A model generated the notes under the pieces. That model ran no database searches. It saw only the letters and a list, made by a program, of their open reading frames with translations, and was not told the DNA's origin. Shown in pieces: positions 13,367 through 24,379 of a stretch of DNA of 64,000 nt. The DNA lies in contig CM037829.1 of the NCBI GenBank assembly GCA_021234535.1, forward strand, positions 32,983,976 through 33,047,975. Reading direction: 5' to 3'. Each line of letters begins with the position of its first letter. Within the stretch, counting starts at the first letter, position 1. This DNA comes from Stichopus chloronotus. Taxonomy: Eukaryota > Echinodermata > Holothuroidea > Aspidochirotida > Stichopodidae. The position numbers and the translations under genes are program-made.

Positions 13367-16300
13367 GTAATGATGCATTTCTTTCAGTTGTATTAGGCTC
13401 TTCCTTAAATTACATAACATACTTTACAGCCTCTGCAGTATGTGCTCCTAAAAATTTATAAACCTAGGCCAAGCTATAACTTTGGGGATTTGCACAGATT
13501 TAAGTTCAATCAGCAGTCATCAAATCTCCCACAGTTTGGAGTAACTACAGAATACAGAGCCACCGGAGGGTTATATGTATGCATCCCGATGCACGGATAC
13601 AAAATCAAAGTCTTACTGTGTTGTAGTCCATTGCAATCACTAGGTGGCAATTGTAGGCCTATGCAAAGTGTGAGAATAATCCATCATTGATCAGTACATG
13701 GAGATCCATGATAGGAACAGCTTTACATGTGGAACTGTTTGTATTTTGTTCAAGTCCACTGCAAGTATTTCATGGATGCATGTGCAGATGAAGATGTGGA
13801 GTCAAAATGAAACATTTCAGTCTTTTTAAGTCCATTCCAAGCATCCCCTGTGTGGATGCACAGAAGCTCAGATTCAGAGTCAAAATTTTTCACAGTGATA
13901 AATGACGGTGGGCATCTAATTGTATAGATGCTTTTTGAGAATGACAGGATGTGAGTCTCATTAACATTTCATCTGCACCTCCTGAAATGCAGATGTGAGG
14001 TACAGTATAGTTGAAGAGTGGCTCTGCATTTCACAGTTATACCCTTTTATATACAGTACCTTTTTTTACCTGAACTTTGAGTGTTTCGTAGTAGGCCTTG
14101 GGCTAATTGTCTAATACAGTGAATCCCTTATTTATGTTAAGTATTGAAAAATATAGGAATTTGGCAGAATGTTTTTGCCAGCATTAGTTTTTGTTACATT
14201 GAAGAGTCTGTATGTCATGTCTACCAGGGCATTGTATCTCTCTGTGGTTGATTTCCTGGACCACAAAAGTTTCTGCAACATCTTAAGTTTTTAAGTATAC
14301 TTTTTTTCCCAAGATTGTTGTGCTTGGGAGACTTTTGGAAGAATCCCACTGTGACACAGTACATTATCACATAACCATTTGGTCTACTCCTGATTAAGTC
14401 AGGGCTATCTGTAAGGAAGTCTGAAAGAGGAACTGAGATGAGTGGATGTGTAGTCTTTCCAGAACCAAAGCAATCTACTTGTTTCGGTCCTCCAGGCATA
14501 TTGTACATTGTCTTTATCATTCAAGCCCTCCACTAGTATTTACCATTCCTACAGCAGATGACTGTACAGCTACCGTATATATGCGAGATAGAAGTTCTCT
14601 AATTGATCTTTTCTCTGGTTTAAGTCTCTACACCTTCTTACCACTTGAAAGTCTGCAGTGCTACTGCTACCAATGTTGCAACTGACCCTCAAGAACTAGT
14701 AATGAAATTCCAGAAGAATACAATCCAACTTACAGTACAGTATTGTTTCTACAATTACACTGAAGTGTCACAATTCATAAATAAGGCTCTTCAACATCTG
14801 TGATGAGCTTTCAAGTGCATGAAATAATGATTTAGGGAACAGATTGACAGCTTGACAGATTGGAACACAGCCAGTTATGTATTTACTGTCAAGTGGCAGA
14901 CTTTGCATCAACCTTTCCATACAGTCTTACAACTGGTGAGACAATCATCATAGCACATATATCAGTTGATTCAAATTGAAAAAAAATATTTCAACAGCTC
15001 TAGGTAAATAGCAACAGGTAGAAACTAGGTTGAAAGTAAATGTCGCATTGCATGATGCTCATTTAAATATTCACAGTTTTCAACCTTCATTTTCTGATTG
15101 TCAAATCACTATTGGTTAAATCCTTCAGGAGTCTTGGACAGACGCGTTACCTACTTGCCAACATTCTGCGATTGGATCCCATCAGAATCAGACTTACCGT
15201 GGTGACGGATCACGTACTTCGTCCCGAGAGTCAGAGGACTTTTTCTTTCATTTTAGGTAGGTGCATTTCTGTTTCTTATGTACTGGTCATCAGCATAGTG
15301 TTTTCTAGTTGTGTGGATACCAGTACTTGGATGAAGAAAAGTACACAGTGGACCAAAGTCCTGTCTTCCGTACAGGGCTTGCATGGGCTTCAAATTGGGG
15401 GGGGGAATTTCCTAACCTGTACCTAAAAAAAAGTTTTGCTAGGGATTTCATGCATCGAGGAGGGGGGATGGAAGTTTTGCAAAACAAACTGTCATTTGAG
15501 ACTTAATTTGTATATAACCACAACCTGTATGACAGTCATGTGAAACACTTCCTTGTGTATGTCAAAAGTAAGAACTGATGATTTGCTTACGACCATTACC
15601 AATCAGCCAGACCATACTGAGGTGGCTATCTGTTTAGGGGTTTGGGTAGTCGTTTTCTGGCTGGGAAGTGCACTTCCAAAACATGCTTGAACTCGTTATT
15701 TCTTTTGTACAGGTATTTTCTTTCGAAATTCATCTGTTCAAATTTAATTACCTGAATATATTAGGCCAAAAGCTCTGCTTTCATCAAAACTTTGTGACTC
15801 TTTCTCCTTGCCTAGGCCTAATGTTGTGCTGTCTGTCAGCATGTGTGCAATTTACATGCGGGAATGTATGGGGTTTCAAACCTGATAAAACTCGTGCAAT
15901 GTTCCCTCATTGTGTTTATCTTTGTGCGGCATTTCGGGTGATCCTTGCGCGATTCACGCCATCTTGCTGCTGATGCAAACCCTGCTTCTGTTGCATTGAA
16001 TGTAAAGTATATAATTCATAAGGTTTAATCATTGGGGGGGTCTCATTTGACTTCCCTGACAGTTTTCTTTCAACTAATGCACTGCGTGCACTAATGTCCC
16101 CTGTGTCACGTCACTCTCTTTTTCTGGTTTCCTCTTGCTTTATGCTAAAGTTGTGGGTTCACACTCCTTCTGATGAGGAAAAAAAAATCTAGTGATTCTC
16201 AGGCAAACTCAAATCTGAAGGAAGAGATTTATCATGTGATACACAGGTAAGAATAAACTTCAGTTCAGAGGAAGCTATTAAATGGAGTTAAATGCATGCT

Positions 16301-19300
16301 GCAGTCATAGTAGTTGTTTTTCAAATTTCTGCCTGCCTTGCCCAACAATGTCTCCTTCTAGAAAAAAAAAAAAGTGTTGATACCAAGGATTGTGCTCAAA
16401 CAAGAAGGAATAGGTCTTGCTTTGCCAATTATTGTCAATCTTTAGTCCAGACCACATATGACACTTTTGGAGTCGTTCTTTCTCCTGTGTCATGACTTAC
16501 AGTATCATTTGGTTGTTGTTTATGTTTATTTGGATTACTGAAGGAAACCTTTAAGTAAAGCACTGACATGTTTTGCCAGTGCAAAAGTAATTGATTCCTT
16601 GCCAAAGGCAGGCAAGGAATCTATGTGATGGCGATGGCGTGTGTGTGTGTATATTAGTGTGTGTGTGTATGTTAGAGATGCCTTGGCTTGTAAACACGAT
16701 ATCTCAAGAAAGGAAAGTTGCTTCAACTTCAAAGTTAGTGTGTGAGTAGTCCATAGAGAGTAGATGGTCCCTATTTTTTTCAGGTAGGTCAAAGGTCATT
16801 TGAGGTCACCAGCAGGGATAGTCTGAACATGTATTAAGGAGGATACATTTCAGCAACTGAAAGTTGCTGGAACTTCAAACTTAAACCATTGGTAGCACTT
16901 GATGAGTAGATGATCTCTGTCAAGGTTTTGATGAGGTCAAAGGTCACATGAGGTCAGTAGAGGACATAGCTTGAAAACCTTGTAAACATGGTATCTCACT
17001 GAGGGAAAGTTGCTTGAACTTCAAAGCTGGTATGTAGGTGGTCCATTGTGAGTAGATGGTCCCTATTGTTTTCCAGGTAGGTCAAAGGTCATTTAAGGTC
17101 ACCACAGGAGAAACTCTGAAAACCTATTGAGTAAGCTATCTCATCTGCTGAAAGTTGCTGGAACCTCAAACTCTTAACCTTGTTTGCTCTTGATGGTTAG
17201 ATGATCTCTGTCAGGTTTTAGGAAGGTCAAAGGTCACTCAAGGTCAGAAGAGGTCATAGCTAAGAAAGATTGTAAACACTGTATCGCCAGATGGGTACGT
17301 TGCTAGAACTTCGAACATGTATAGTTTGGCCATTGTGAGTAGATGATCCCTATTGTTTTTCATGGAGGGCAAAGGTGATTTGTGGTCACCAGTGGTGTAG
17401 TTTGAAGCCCTTGTAAGGAAGATGCATATCAGTGACTGATTTGTAGTCATGGTATCTCAAGGAGGGTAAGGTGAGTGAATTTCAAAATTGGTATGTTGGT
17501 TATCCTTTCTCTCATCATAAATATTGGCAAGGAATCACAAATTCCCTTAACTTTCTGGGTTACATAAACCAAGTTTTGAAATGTCCCTTTACAAGCCCTT
17601 TGATAATTGCTGACAAGAAATTGGAACTCCATCCATTTTGGATTTTCCTTCAAGCTTCAAAAAATTTTATAATCTTTTCAATGGCTGTATCATATGATAT
17701 GATGTCCATGTGTGTAGCTGAAGATGTTGAAAAAGTGTTTTAGGTAAGTAAGTTTTTCGTAGTTACACCTACTGCACACTTGCTGATTTCCTCCCTGCCC
17801 TCTGATATTGCACAGCATGGTTTGTAGTTATCATTGACAAATTGAAAAAAGTATTGTACTGAAGCTTTGTGGAACGTTGTTTTTGACTTCTTGTGGCAAG
17901 GAATTTTGTAATCTAGTTATTTTCATCAGGTGCAGAGCTACCTGACTGATGTCAGGACCTGGGTCCGACATTGTTACCCAGCTCCAAAGTTCACCAACGT
18001 ACATTGTGTGTGCGACAAAATGCAGTATATAATTTGTTGACAATAACTTCGTTATCATGCCCATATGTAAGATACATGGTGTCATAGTAATGAGCAGAGC
18101 AGAATGTTGTGTTTGATTTCACAACAAACTGGAAGCCTAACGGAGTATATTTTTGGGTCCCTAGGCACCTGACCCGCTATGGATGTTGGGTACATGGATC
18201 CAAATTTTGGACCTGGTCCTAACGCTAATTAAATCAACCATTTAACATCGTTTTGTTTATTGTAGGACGGAAGGGAGCCAGACATACCTTTATGCAATAT
18301 TCGACGGTTATGATGGCAAAAGGGTAGCATCCTTTGCACACCAAAGGCTTCCAGCAGAGTTACTCTTGGGCCAATTGGAGGGCCAGAGGGAAGACACCAG
18401 AATCAAGGCCATTCTTCGTCAGGCCATCTTGACGGTCGAGCGTTCTTACTTTGAAACCATCGACAGCATCTTGGCAGAGAGGACTGCGCTGTCCATGAGC
18501 TTGCCAGAGGTATGAGATAAACATTCAGACCAGTGGGGTAGCAAGACCCTATGGGCCCATGTACAAGAGGCAGTGAGGACCCTCCATGCCAAGACATTAC
18601 GTGCTTGGTGATTCATCAGTCTTTGTAATTTATTGAATAGTCATAGATTTTTGTCGAGACTTAGGACAAGACAGCGGCTTGTAATATGGTGTCAGATGGT
18701 GGTTAGACGGCAGGTAGTGAACATTACAATTGTTTAAGAATTATTTGATTGCACATTTTGTTAGGGGTTCCCTGATTCCTGTAGGCTCCTGGACATTTCC
18801 TCCCCTGTTCATCTGCTTGCTATGTCCCTGGTTGAAAAAAGAGCCCAAACGAAAAGGGTCGGATGACTTAAAACTGCTTGTGTGTCCATGTTATTGGTAT
18901 TATTGCAAGTGGTAAAACAATAGCAGATACTAAAGTCATGTTGTTTAGAAATTGTTTTGGATTTTGGAACCAGTGAGCTTGTGTGTGCACATGAATGTTA
19001 TCTCATCCCTATAGGTAGTATACAAGGAGGACAAATCCATCGAGACTTTAGTCGCCAAAAATGACTCTTCAGTGATAGCCCACATTGCACCCCTTCTGAA
19101 ACTGTGTGGATTAGGAGGGCCTGCTAGGGGTTACCTCTTGGTGTACAAATGACATGGATCAAGATTTCTGATTGGGATGTGAGGCTGAAAAAGGGTGCCA
19201 CAATGTAAGTGTGTGTGTGTGAGTATGTTTACAAATAAAATTGTCAATCTCCTCATAGACGGTAAGTGGGATGAACCTCAAACTTTGTAGGTATGTGCCT

Positions 19301-22300
19301 TAGTATGATGTGTAATGTCTAATGACATCATATGCCAAAGTCAAGGGTCACAGGTCATGAAAAAGGCAAAAAGCACATATTAAGCATTATTTCCATACGT
19401 GAATGTCCTAAAGTTATGATACTACGTACCATATATGTATCAAAGACTGTTCAACAATTTTCTTAAAATATTAATGACATCACAATTACAAAGGCCGCAA
19501 GTGATAAAGCATTCCACAATCCCCCTTTGACTTTAAGTCTTATACAGCTTAAACTTGGTGGATAGGTGAGTATAAGACGATGACATCATAAGTCAAGGTC
19601 AAGGTCATGGTTATTATAGCCCATAATACAGTATGGTAGGTGCTTGTTCTACATGGTTTCAATATGATTTTTTACATCTTTGCTTTTTTATGAATGTTTC
19701 ACAGTATTTCAAGCTATGCAACCATGTTGTTGACTTAGTGATTATGTCAAATAGCAATGTCAATTTTAATTTGTTGGGGTACCCTCACTCCATATATTTT
19801 TATAGTCATGTGTATACGTGACAAGAAGCTGAGACGTGTGTGTGTTGTGAAGAAAATTGATCCATGGCCAACATGGCTCTCAGGGGCGTATTACAAAATG
19901 AACGCGTGACAGCATTTGTGGATCTGAGGAATTCTTTGAAGTGCACACAATTTCTGGGAATACCTTTGACACGCCTGGTACGCAATTTCTACGCACACAT
20001 GTAGTAGACATGCAAGAAGTTGTGTCTACTCTGATGTGTACATGGCATCAGTACATCAGACCACTTGATAAGTTTGCATACATATGTTCTTTCATAACTT
20101 GCAATCTGAATCTTACATACAACTCAGTAGGGTTTGGGAGTTCATGAAATGATGAGTATCAAATGACTATGGAAAATGACAGGACTAGGAGTGACATTTG
20201 GAGTTAAGATCTCCTATTATTCAGTTGCCTTCGTAATTGTATGATTTGGTCATTCATAATGTTCCGAAGATCCCCTTATTTAGGTCAGCATACATTCTCA
20301 ACCTTAGTTCAGAATTTTACATTGCCTTGTGTAGGTGTTCCTGTGGGGTATCTATACATGTTGAAGGAGAGTTTCGACAGGTTTGATGTGACCATGAATT
20401 TTCCAATTTCATTTTGTCCAGGGATTCGATCAGTTTGTCCCCCTTCCACCGCTGACAGGTCAAGAAGAGTTTGATCGACTGAGGACCATAGACGCAAAGC
20501 TGAAAGGGGGTACAGCCCTGATAGTTGCCCTTCTTCATCATGAGAAACTTTATGTTGCTAATGTAGGTGAGTACGTCAGGATTGATTGTGCACTAAGCGA
20601 GACAACTTTGAATTAAACTTGGCATGATCAGATTCACAGGTACAGAGTGAGTAACCTCCACCGATGAACGAGAAGTATTAACATTCTGTTCCTGGTTTAG
20701 TTGTTACCTTTATTTTCGATTCAACCTTCTGAATATCTATTTCCCCATCAGAGCAAGTTTAAAGATCATCAGATTTTTGTATAGAACTGTCGGAAAGGAA
20801 CAACAAATGTCATCAGTTAGACCACATAAGTGTGGAGGAAGCCTGTGGCTTATATAAGACAACTCCACATCTAATGACTTCCAGCTTACCAATTATTTAT
20901 CAAGTTTAGTTTCTTTTTCACAAGGTTCAGATGAGAAAACATGGGGTTACTCTTTAAAGAAAAACCTATCTTACTGTAACCCCATTGAGGAGTTGAACCA
21001 CACACCTCCTGGTTGCAAAGCTCCATAACTCAAATACCACCACCTTTACCCCCTCGGCCACAACACTGGTCAAAACCTGCAACCCCCCCTCCAAGAGGAT
21101 AAATGCTGATCAATTCTTCATTTGCTAGAACAGTTTTACTTGAAACATGTTAAAAGCTGATTTATGCACACACAAAATATTGAAATGGATGCATTGCTTT
21201 CTACAGAGGGAGGGGAGCAGGGGTGTTTAGGGCGGCAGCTTTCCTCTAGCCGAAATTACCCCTGAAATAGTGATCACCTCCTTGAAATGGCTCGCTCGCA
21301 AAAGCTCCATTTAGGTGAGAAAGTTTACAGTAGACTACAACTATTTCATATAGAGCGAGAAATCATCTATTAATGGGATCATTTTGCATCCTGATTACCA
21401 AAAATATTCGGGGGGTGGGGGGAGGTAGTGAGTGAGGTCAAAACCCCTCTCTCCAAACTCCTTTCCGATGTTCGCTTTGCAATCACGTATGCACTTCTTG
21501 CTACCCCTTCCCCTGTCCCTCTCTTCAAATTGTTTGGAATACTCAGGGGTGGTGGTCATAGAGAATCTACCGTGAATCAGTCATACCTCTTTGGCAACCT
21601 AGAATAGCTCGCTTTCAATCGTGACGGAGTCCCTCCAAATTCATTGGCAGAGAGGCTGTTATATCTCAGTTTACAATGAAATGTATGTGAAGTATAAATA
21701 TATATGAATTTGTATTTGCAGTTTTAATGAAAAAAATACTTTTTCAGGGCATCATTGGCAGAAGTGTTCTGTGTGTGTGTCTTATATTAAATGAAGATGA
21801 AAATCAGAGTAAGGAAATGACTTAATCCTCATCAAGCTGCCTTCTTCTAGTCTTGGCACTTTTGTTTCCCAAAATATGAAGGTCTGCAAAATGTGAGCAG
21901 CCTCTATTACTGTAAGTTGAGATGAATTAAGAGTGAAAGAATAGGATATTGATGTGTCTAATTTTAATTTGACTGTGTTTGATGCTGATGTGAGCTTATA
22001 ATCTAACTGTTATATACGGTACTTCTGTTGTAGTTCTTTAAAGTAATTTACAATCCCATTGTTCATACTTACGCAACTGTGACGATCTGTGAAGTTTTAC
22101 ACACAGTAGGGGTGAGCCCTACTGTAACATTTACTTCTTTCCTTCTCCTTGCAAGATTTTTGCATGCAGTCACACAGTACTTGTGTCACGTCAGTTACTC
22201 AGTCCATCTGCTGGTTAGGTGTGAACACAACTGATGTATCTTACAGTCCCATCGTTAACTCTTCTTTTAACTGTTTTGCCCCAGTGTGTGACACCGCTAG

Positions 22301-24379
22301 GTAGGGTATAACGACTCCATCATGTGTATCTACTACTTTTTTTCCCACCAAACTTAAATTGGTTTGATAAAAAAGGCTAAGACAAAGGGTAGAGCTCAAT
22401 AGGTGGCCAACAGTCACATGAGCACTGTTATGGATTGTCAAGTGTGATTAGTCAGTCGTTCAGGTTTATTACGAGTTCAATGGGTCAGATGAACTTGACT
22501 TAAATGAATTTGATGCAAATGAACTTGATTCAGATGAACTTGACTCAGATGAACTTGACTCAGATGGACTTGATTCGATACACATGACTCAGATGAACTT
22601 GACTCAGATGCTTGACTCAGATGAACTTGACTCAGACAAACTTGACTCAGATGAACTTGATTTAAATGAACTTGATTTATCCGATAATTGTGACCACTCC
22701 TCTGCAATGACTAACATGTGTCTCTCTTGATCTCAAATCCCAGGAGACTCGAGAGCACTGCTCTGTACCAGAATGGAGGACGGACCACTGCAGGTGGTTC
22801 AGGTCAGTGTAGACCATAGTCTCAGGAATGATGATGAGGTGCTCAGACTGGAGCAGCTGGGCCTTGCTACAAACACATTTCAAGGGGAACCACTCTTCGG
22901 TGACAGCCAGGCCACTAGAACCATAGGGAACTTTAGCGTGAAAGGAGGGTACAGAGAACAAGCTGAATTGAGGCAAGTGATGAACAGAAACTGAAACATG
23001 ACTGGGTATGGTGAAGGTTTGAAATGCCTTCATCTACATATTCCTTATTATCCTGGACTTACGTGGAGCTTTGGTTGGTAGATTGAGTGTGACAAAAAGC
23101 TTGACGGTAATGCATAATGTCATAGTATTACTTCATTTTCTCGAGTCGAAAATAAAACAGCATAATACACTTCACGATATGAACGATACAATGCAAGAAA
23201 GTCCAACCATGGTATGTGCATCAGCTTTGTATGTAAATGCAGACACGTACATTGAAAGTGATTTAAATTTAAAGAAAGTGAAGCAAGTAAAATTCATAAC
23301 TCAACATATTTACATGTTGTACTTTTATTCGATGGATAGTTCTTCATCCACCTATTCATTGCCAAAACAGTTTGTGACATGAAAGATCATATAAACCTTA
23401 AATGAACAATGCCCTAGCCCATATTTCAATCTGCAGTGTCCACTTTCAGCTTCCACACATTTGCTTCCATTTTAATATAACCATCTTCTCTATGGGTCAT
23501 CACATTGTCCCTTTAAATGCAGTATCTTGTAACATTAAATTCTGTGTTACACATTGTGCAAACTTTATCAGAAAAAATGGTCTGAAGTTACGTACATTTC
23601 CATTAAATCTTCTGGCACCTCCAAATAGGGTCACAGAACCTTTTAAAAAATACGGGCAAAAACTGTGATAAACTGGGCACCACATTGTTAACAGAATTAT
23701 ACGATGCTTTGTCGACAGGAATGCAAGTAAGGAGCCGGTGATAGCAGATCCAGATATCATCGGGGGCATGCCCGTAAATAAGCAAGTGGGTTTCCTAGTG
23801 ATGTACACTCATGGGCTTTGGCAGGCGCTGGAAGCTGCCACGGGCACCACGCAGGTTGATAGAGATATAGCGCTCATGGTGGAGAAGGAATTCTCCCAGC
23901 AGAACCACTTGAGTAGCGTCGCCCAAGCTGTGGTGGACACGGTGGTCAGGATGCATCACGGTGCGTACATGAACGGTGGCAAGCAGAAGCAACTTAAGAG
24001 GAGGGAGGACATTACTGTGATAGTTAGAAACTTTAACTTCCCCCTCGGCCAGGGCCTTGGCCTGTACATACCTCCGAGGGATACGGACCTCAGGCTCAAG
24101 GAGTACCCCATGCCGACGCCGATCTATATCCCACCAAGGGAAATACACGAGGCCTTCAGTGGGGGCAGCAGTACTCATTCTACACCGGTACCTCCGGATC
24201 TCACTCCGACCCCCAACAGCGGAGGCATCGGCACCAACACCTCCAGTGAAGGGTCCGACCAGCTACTGCCGGGTTCCTCGCTAGAGGAGCAAGAACAGGA
24301 CATTGAAGCCTATGTTGATTTCAGAGAATTCAACATGGCCATCTTGACGACTGATATGAAAGAACTTTGCATTTCATGA
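13319..24379 (+). CDS. TAB1 homologue (TAK1-binding adaptor, inactive PP2C-like), six coding exons, 484 aa
   Basis: Spliced gene: coding exons 13319-13366, 15129-15256, 18266-18509, 20422-20566, 22744-22972 and 23719-24379, with intron phases 0, 2, 0, 1, 2 all consistent. The product aligns with human TAB1 (504 aa) throughout: the N-terminal SWTDxLPxC block, FDGYDG (residues 71-76), RLPAELLLGQL, KLYVANVG (ending at 189), VDH, AVAQAVVD and the C-terminal EAYVDFREF block that corresponds to the human TAK1-binding YVDFAEF motif. TAB1 is a cytosolic pseudophosphatase that binds and activates TAK1 (MAP3K7) and also p38. Metal-binding and catalytic positions of active PP2C are lost here too: FDGYDG instead of DGHGG, and THGLWQ (295-300) instead of the DGLWD type. 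Unlike human TAB1 it keeps the PP2C-like GDSR motif at 189-192. Intron 5 uses a GC donor. The start ATG is the only one giving the short first exon in phase. The poly(A) site was not located with confidence. Confidence 0.95.
15129..15256 (+). CDS. TAB1: TAB1 coding exon 2
   Basis: Acceptor tccttcag precedes 15129 and donor GTAGGT follows 15256. Encodes residues 17-58 and two bases of Arg59; matches the N-terminal human segment from SWTDDLP to the FRSE region. Confidence 0.9.
16593..17545 (+). mobile_element. Composite repeat element with about 145-bp tandem units (Helitron-like, inferred)
   Basis: Lies in TAB1 intron 2. It starts with a perfect 11-bp inverted repeat (GATTCCTTGCC, 7-base loop, GGCAAGGAATC, 16593-16621), then a TG-rich stretch, then a tandem array. 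The array carries AGGTCAAAGGTCA exactly at 16786, 16934, 17079 and 17224, and a decayed copy near 17366: a period of about 145 bp. Alternate units resemble each other more, giving a roughly 290-bp dimer. The right end again carries ggcaaggaatc at about 17524. Related copies in the opposite orientation lie at about 30.0-30.7 kb and 43.7-45.1 kb. Internal ~150-bp tandem units plus a microsatellite and a hairpin are typical of non-autonomous Helitron/HINE elements; that assignment is inference. Confidence 0.75.
18266..18509 (+). CDS. TAB1: TAB1 coding exon 3 (start of PP2C-like fold)
   Basis: Acceptor tattgtag and donor GTATGA. Encodes residues 60-140, with FDGYDG at 71-76 and the RLPAELLLGQL segment that is nearly identical to human. 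Tyr74 stands where active PP2C enzymes have the conserved His of DGHGG. Confidence 0.95.
19015..19152 (+). CDS. Candidate alternative terminal exon of TAB1
   Basis: Within TAB1 intron 3, a plausible acceptor (tctcatccctatag) is followed by 45 open codons and TGA. The frame starts exactly at the acceptor, because the codon before it is a TAG stop, and it is in phase 0, as required after exon 3. The translation (including SIETLVAKNDSSVIAH) does not resemble TAB1 or a family I know. If used, it would give a product truncated within the PP2C-like fold. It could instead be a fragment of another sequence. Confidence 0.35.
   Translation, partial: VVYKEDKSIETLVAKNDSSVIAHIAPLLKLCGLGGPARGYLLVYK
19195..19625 (+). 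repeat. Second tandem-type repeat with GTCA words
   Basis: A (TG)n stretch at about 19206-19224 is followed by two or three drifted units containing 'cctcaaactttgtagg', 'atgacatcatatgccaaagtcaagggtcacaggtca' type text; a later unit at 19545-19612 has gtcaaggtcaaggtcatgg. The layout resembles the element at 16.6 kb but the words differ. Confidence 0.45.
20422..20566 (+). CDS. TAB1: TAB1 coding exon 4
   Basis: Acceptor ttttgtccag and donor GTGAGT. Encodes residues 141-188 and one base of Gly189, ending in the beta-strand motif KLYVANVG. Phase 0 in, phase 1 out. Confidence 0.95.
20810..21075 (-). mobile_element. tRNA-derived SINE-like element
   Basis: Minus strand: a box A-like GTGGCCGAGGGGGT (about 21048-21061) is followed at tRNA-like distance by box B GGTTCAACTCC (20989-20999), a full match to GGTTCRANTCC. 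The head resembles a tRNA-Ser/Leu type. It lies in TAB1 intron 4. A related, more decayed copy is at 11.54 kb. The tail boundary is uncertain. Confidence 0.55.
22485..22683. repeat. 15-bp minisatellite in TAB1 intron 4
   Basis: About thirteen copies of a GATGAACTTGACTCA-type unit with point changes and one shortened copy near 22610. The array ends about 60 bases before TAB1 exon 5. Because 15 is a multiple of three, both strands show long repetitive open frames (for example HLSQV repeats on the minus strand), which I regard as chance. Confidence 0.85.
22744..22972 (+). CDS. TAB1: TAB1 coding exon 5, GC donor
   Basis: Begins after caaatcccag and completes Gly189, then DSRALLC. It ends at AG followed by GCAAGT, the consensus of GC-AG introns. 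A GT donor four bases further would leave phase 0 and meet a stop codon in the next exon, whereas the GC donor joins in phase 2 to exon 6 and continues the TAB1 alignment. Confidence 0.92.
23719..24379 (+). CDS. TAB1: TAB1 coding exon 6 (end of PP2C-like fold, linker, TAK1-binding tail)
   Basis: Acceptor gtcgacag. Completes Arg265 and runs to TGA at 24377-24379. Contains the last part of the pseudophosphatase fold (GFLVMYTHGLWQALE, EDITVIVRNF), a Pro/Ser/Thr-rich linker like the p38-docking and phosphorylation region of human TAB1, and the YVDF...F motif some 20 residues before the end. Confidence 0.95.

Noticed and set aside
22477..22707. Minus-strand frame with HLSQV repeats
   Set aside because: It is the translation of a 15-bp minisatellite inside a TAB1 intron, without a start context or splice support.
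23795..24178. 127-codon minus-strand frame
   Set aside because: It lies antisense to TAB1 exon 6, whose plus-strand frame matches TAB1 along its length.
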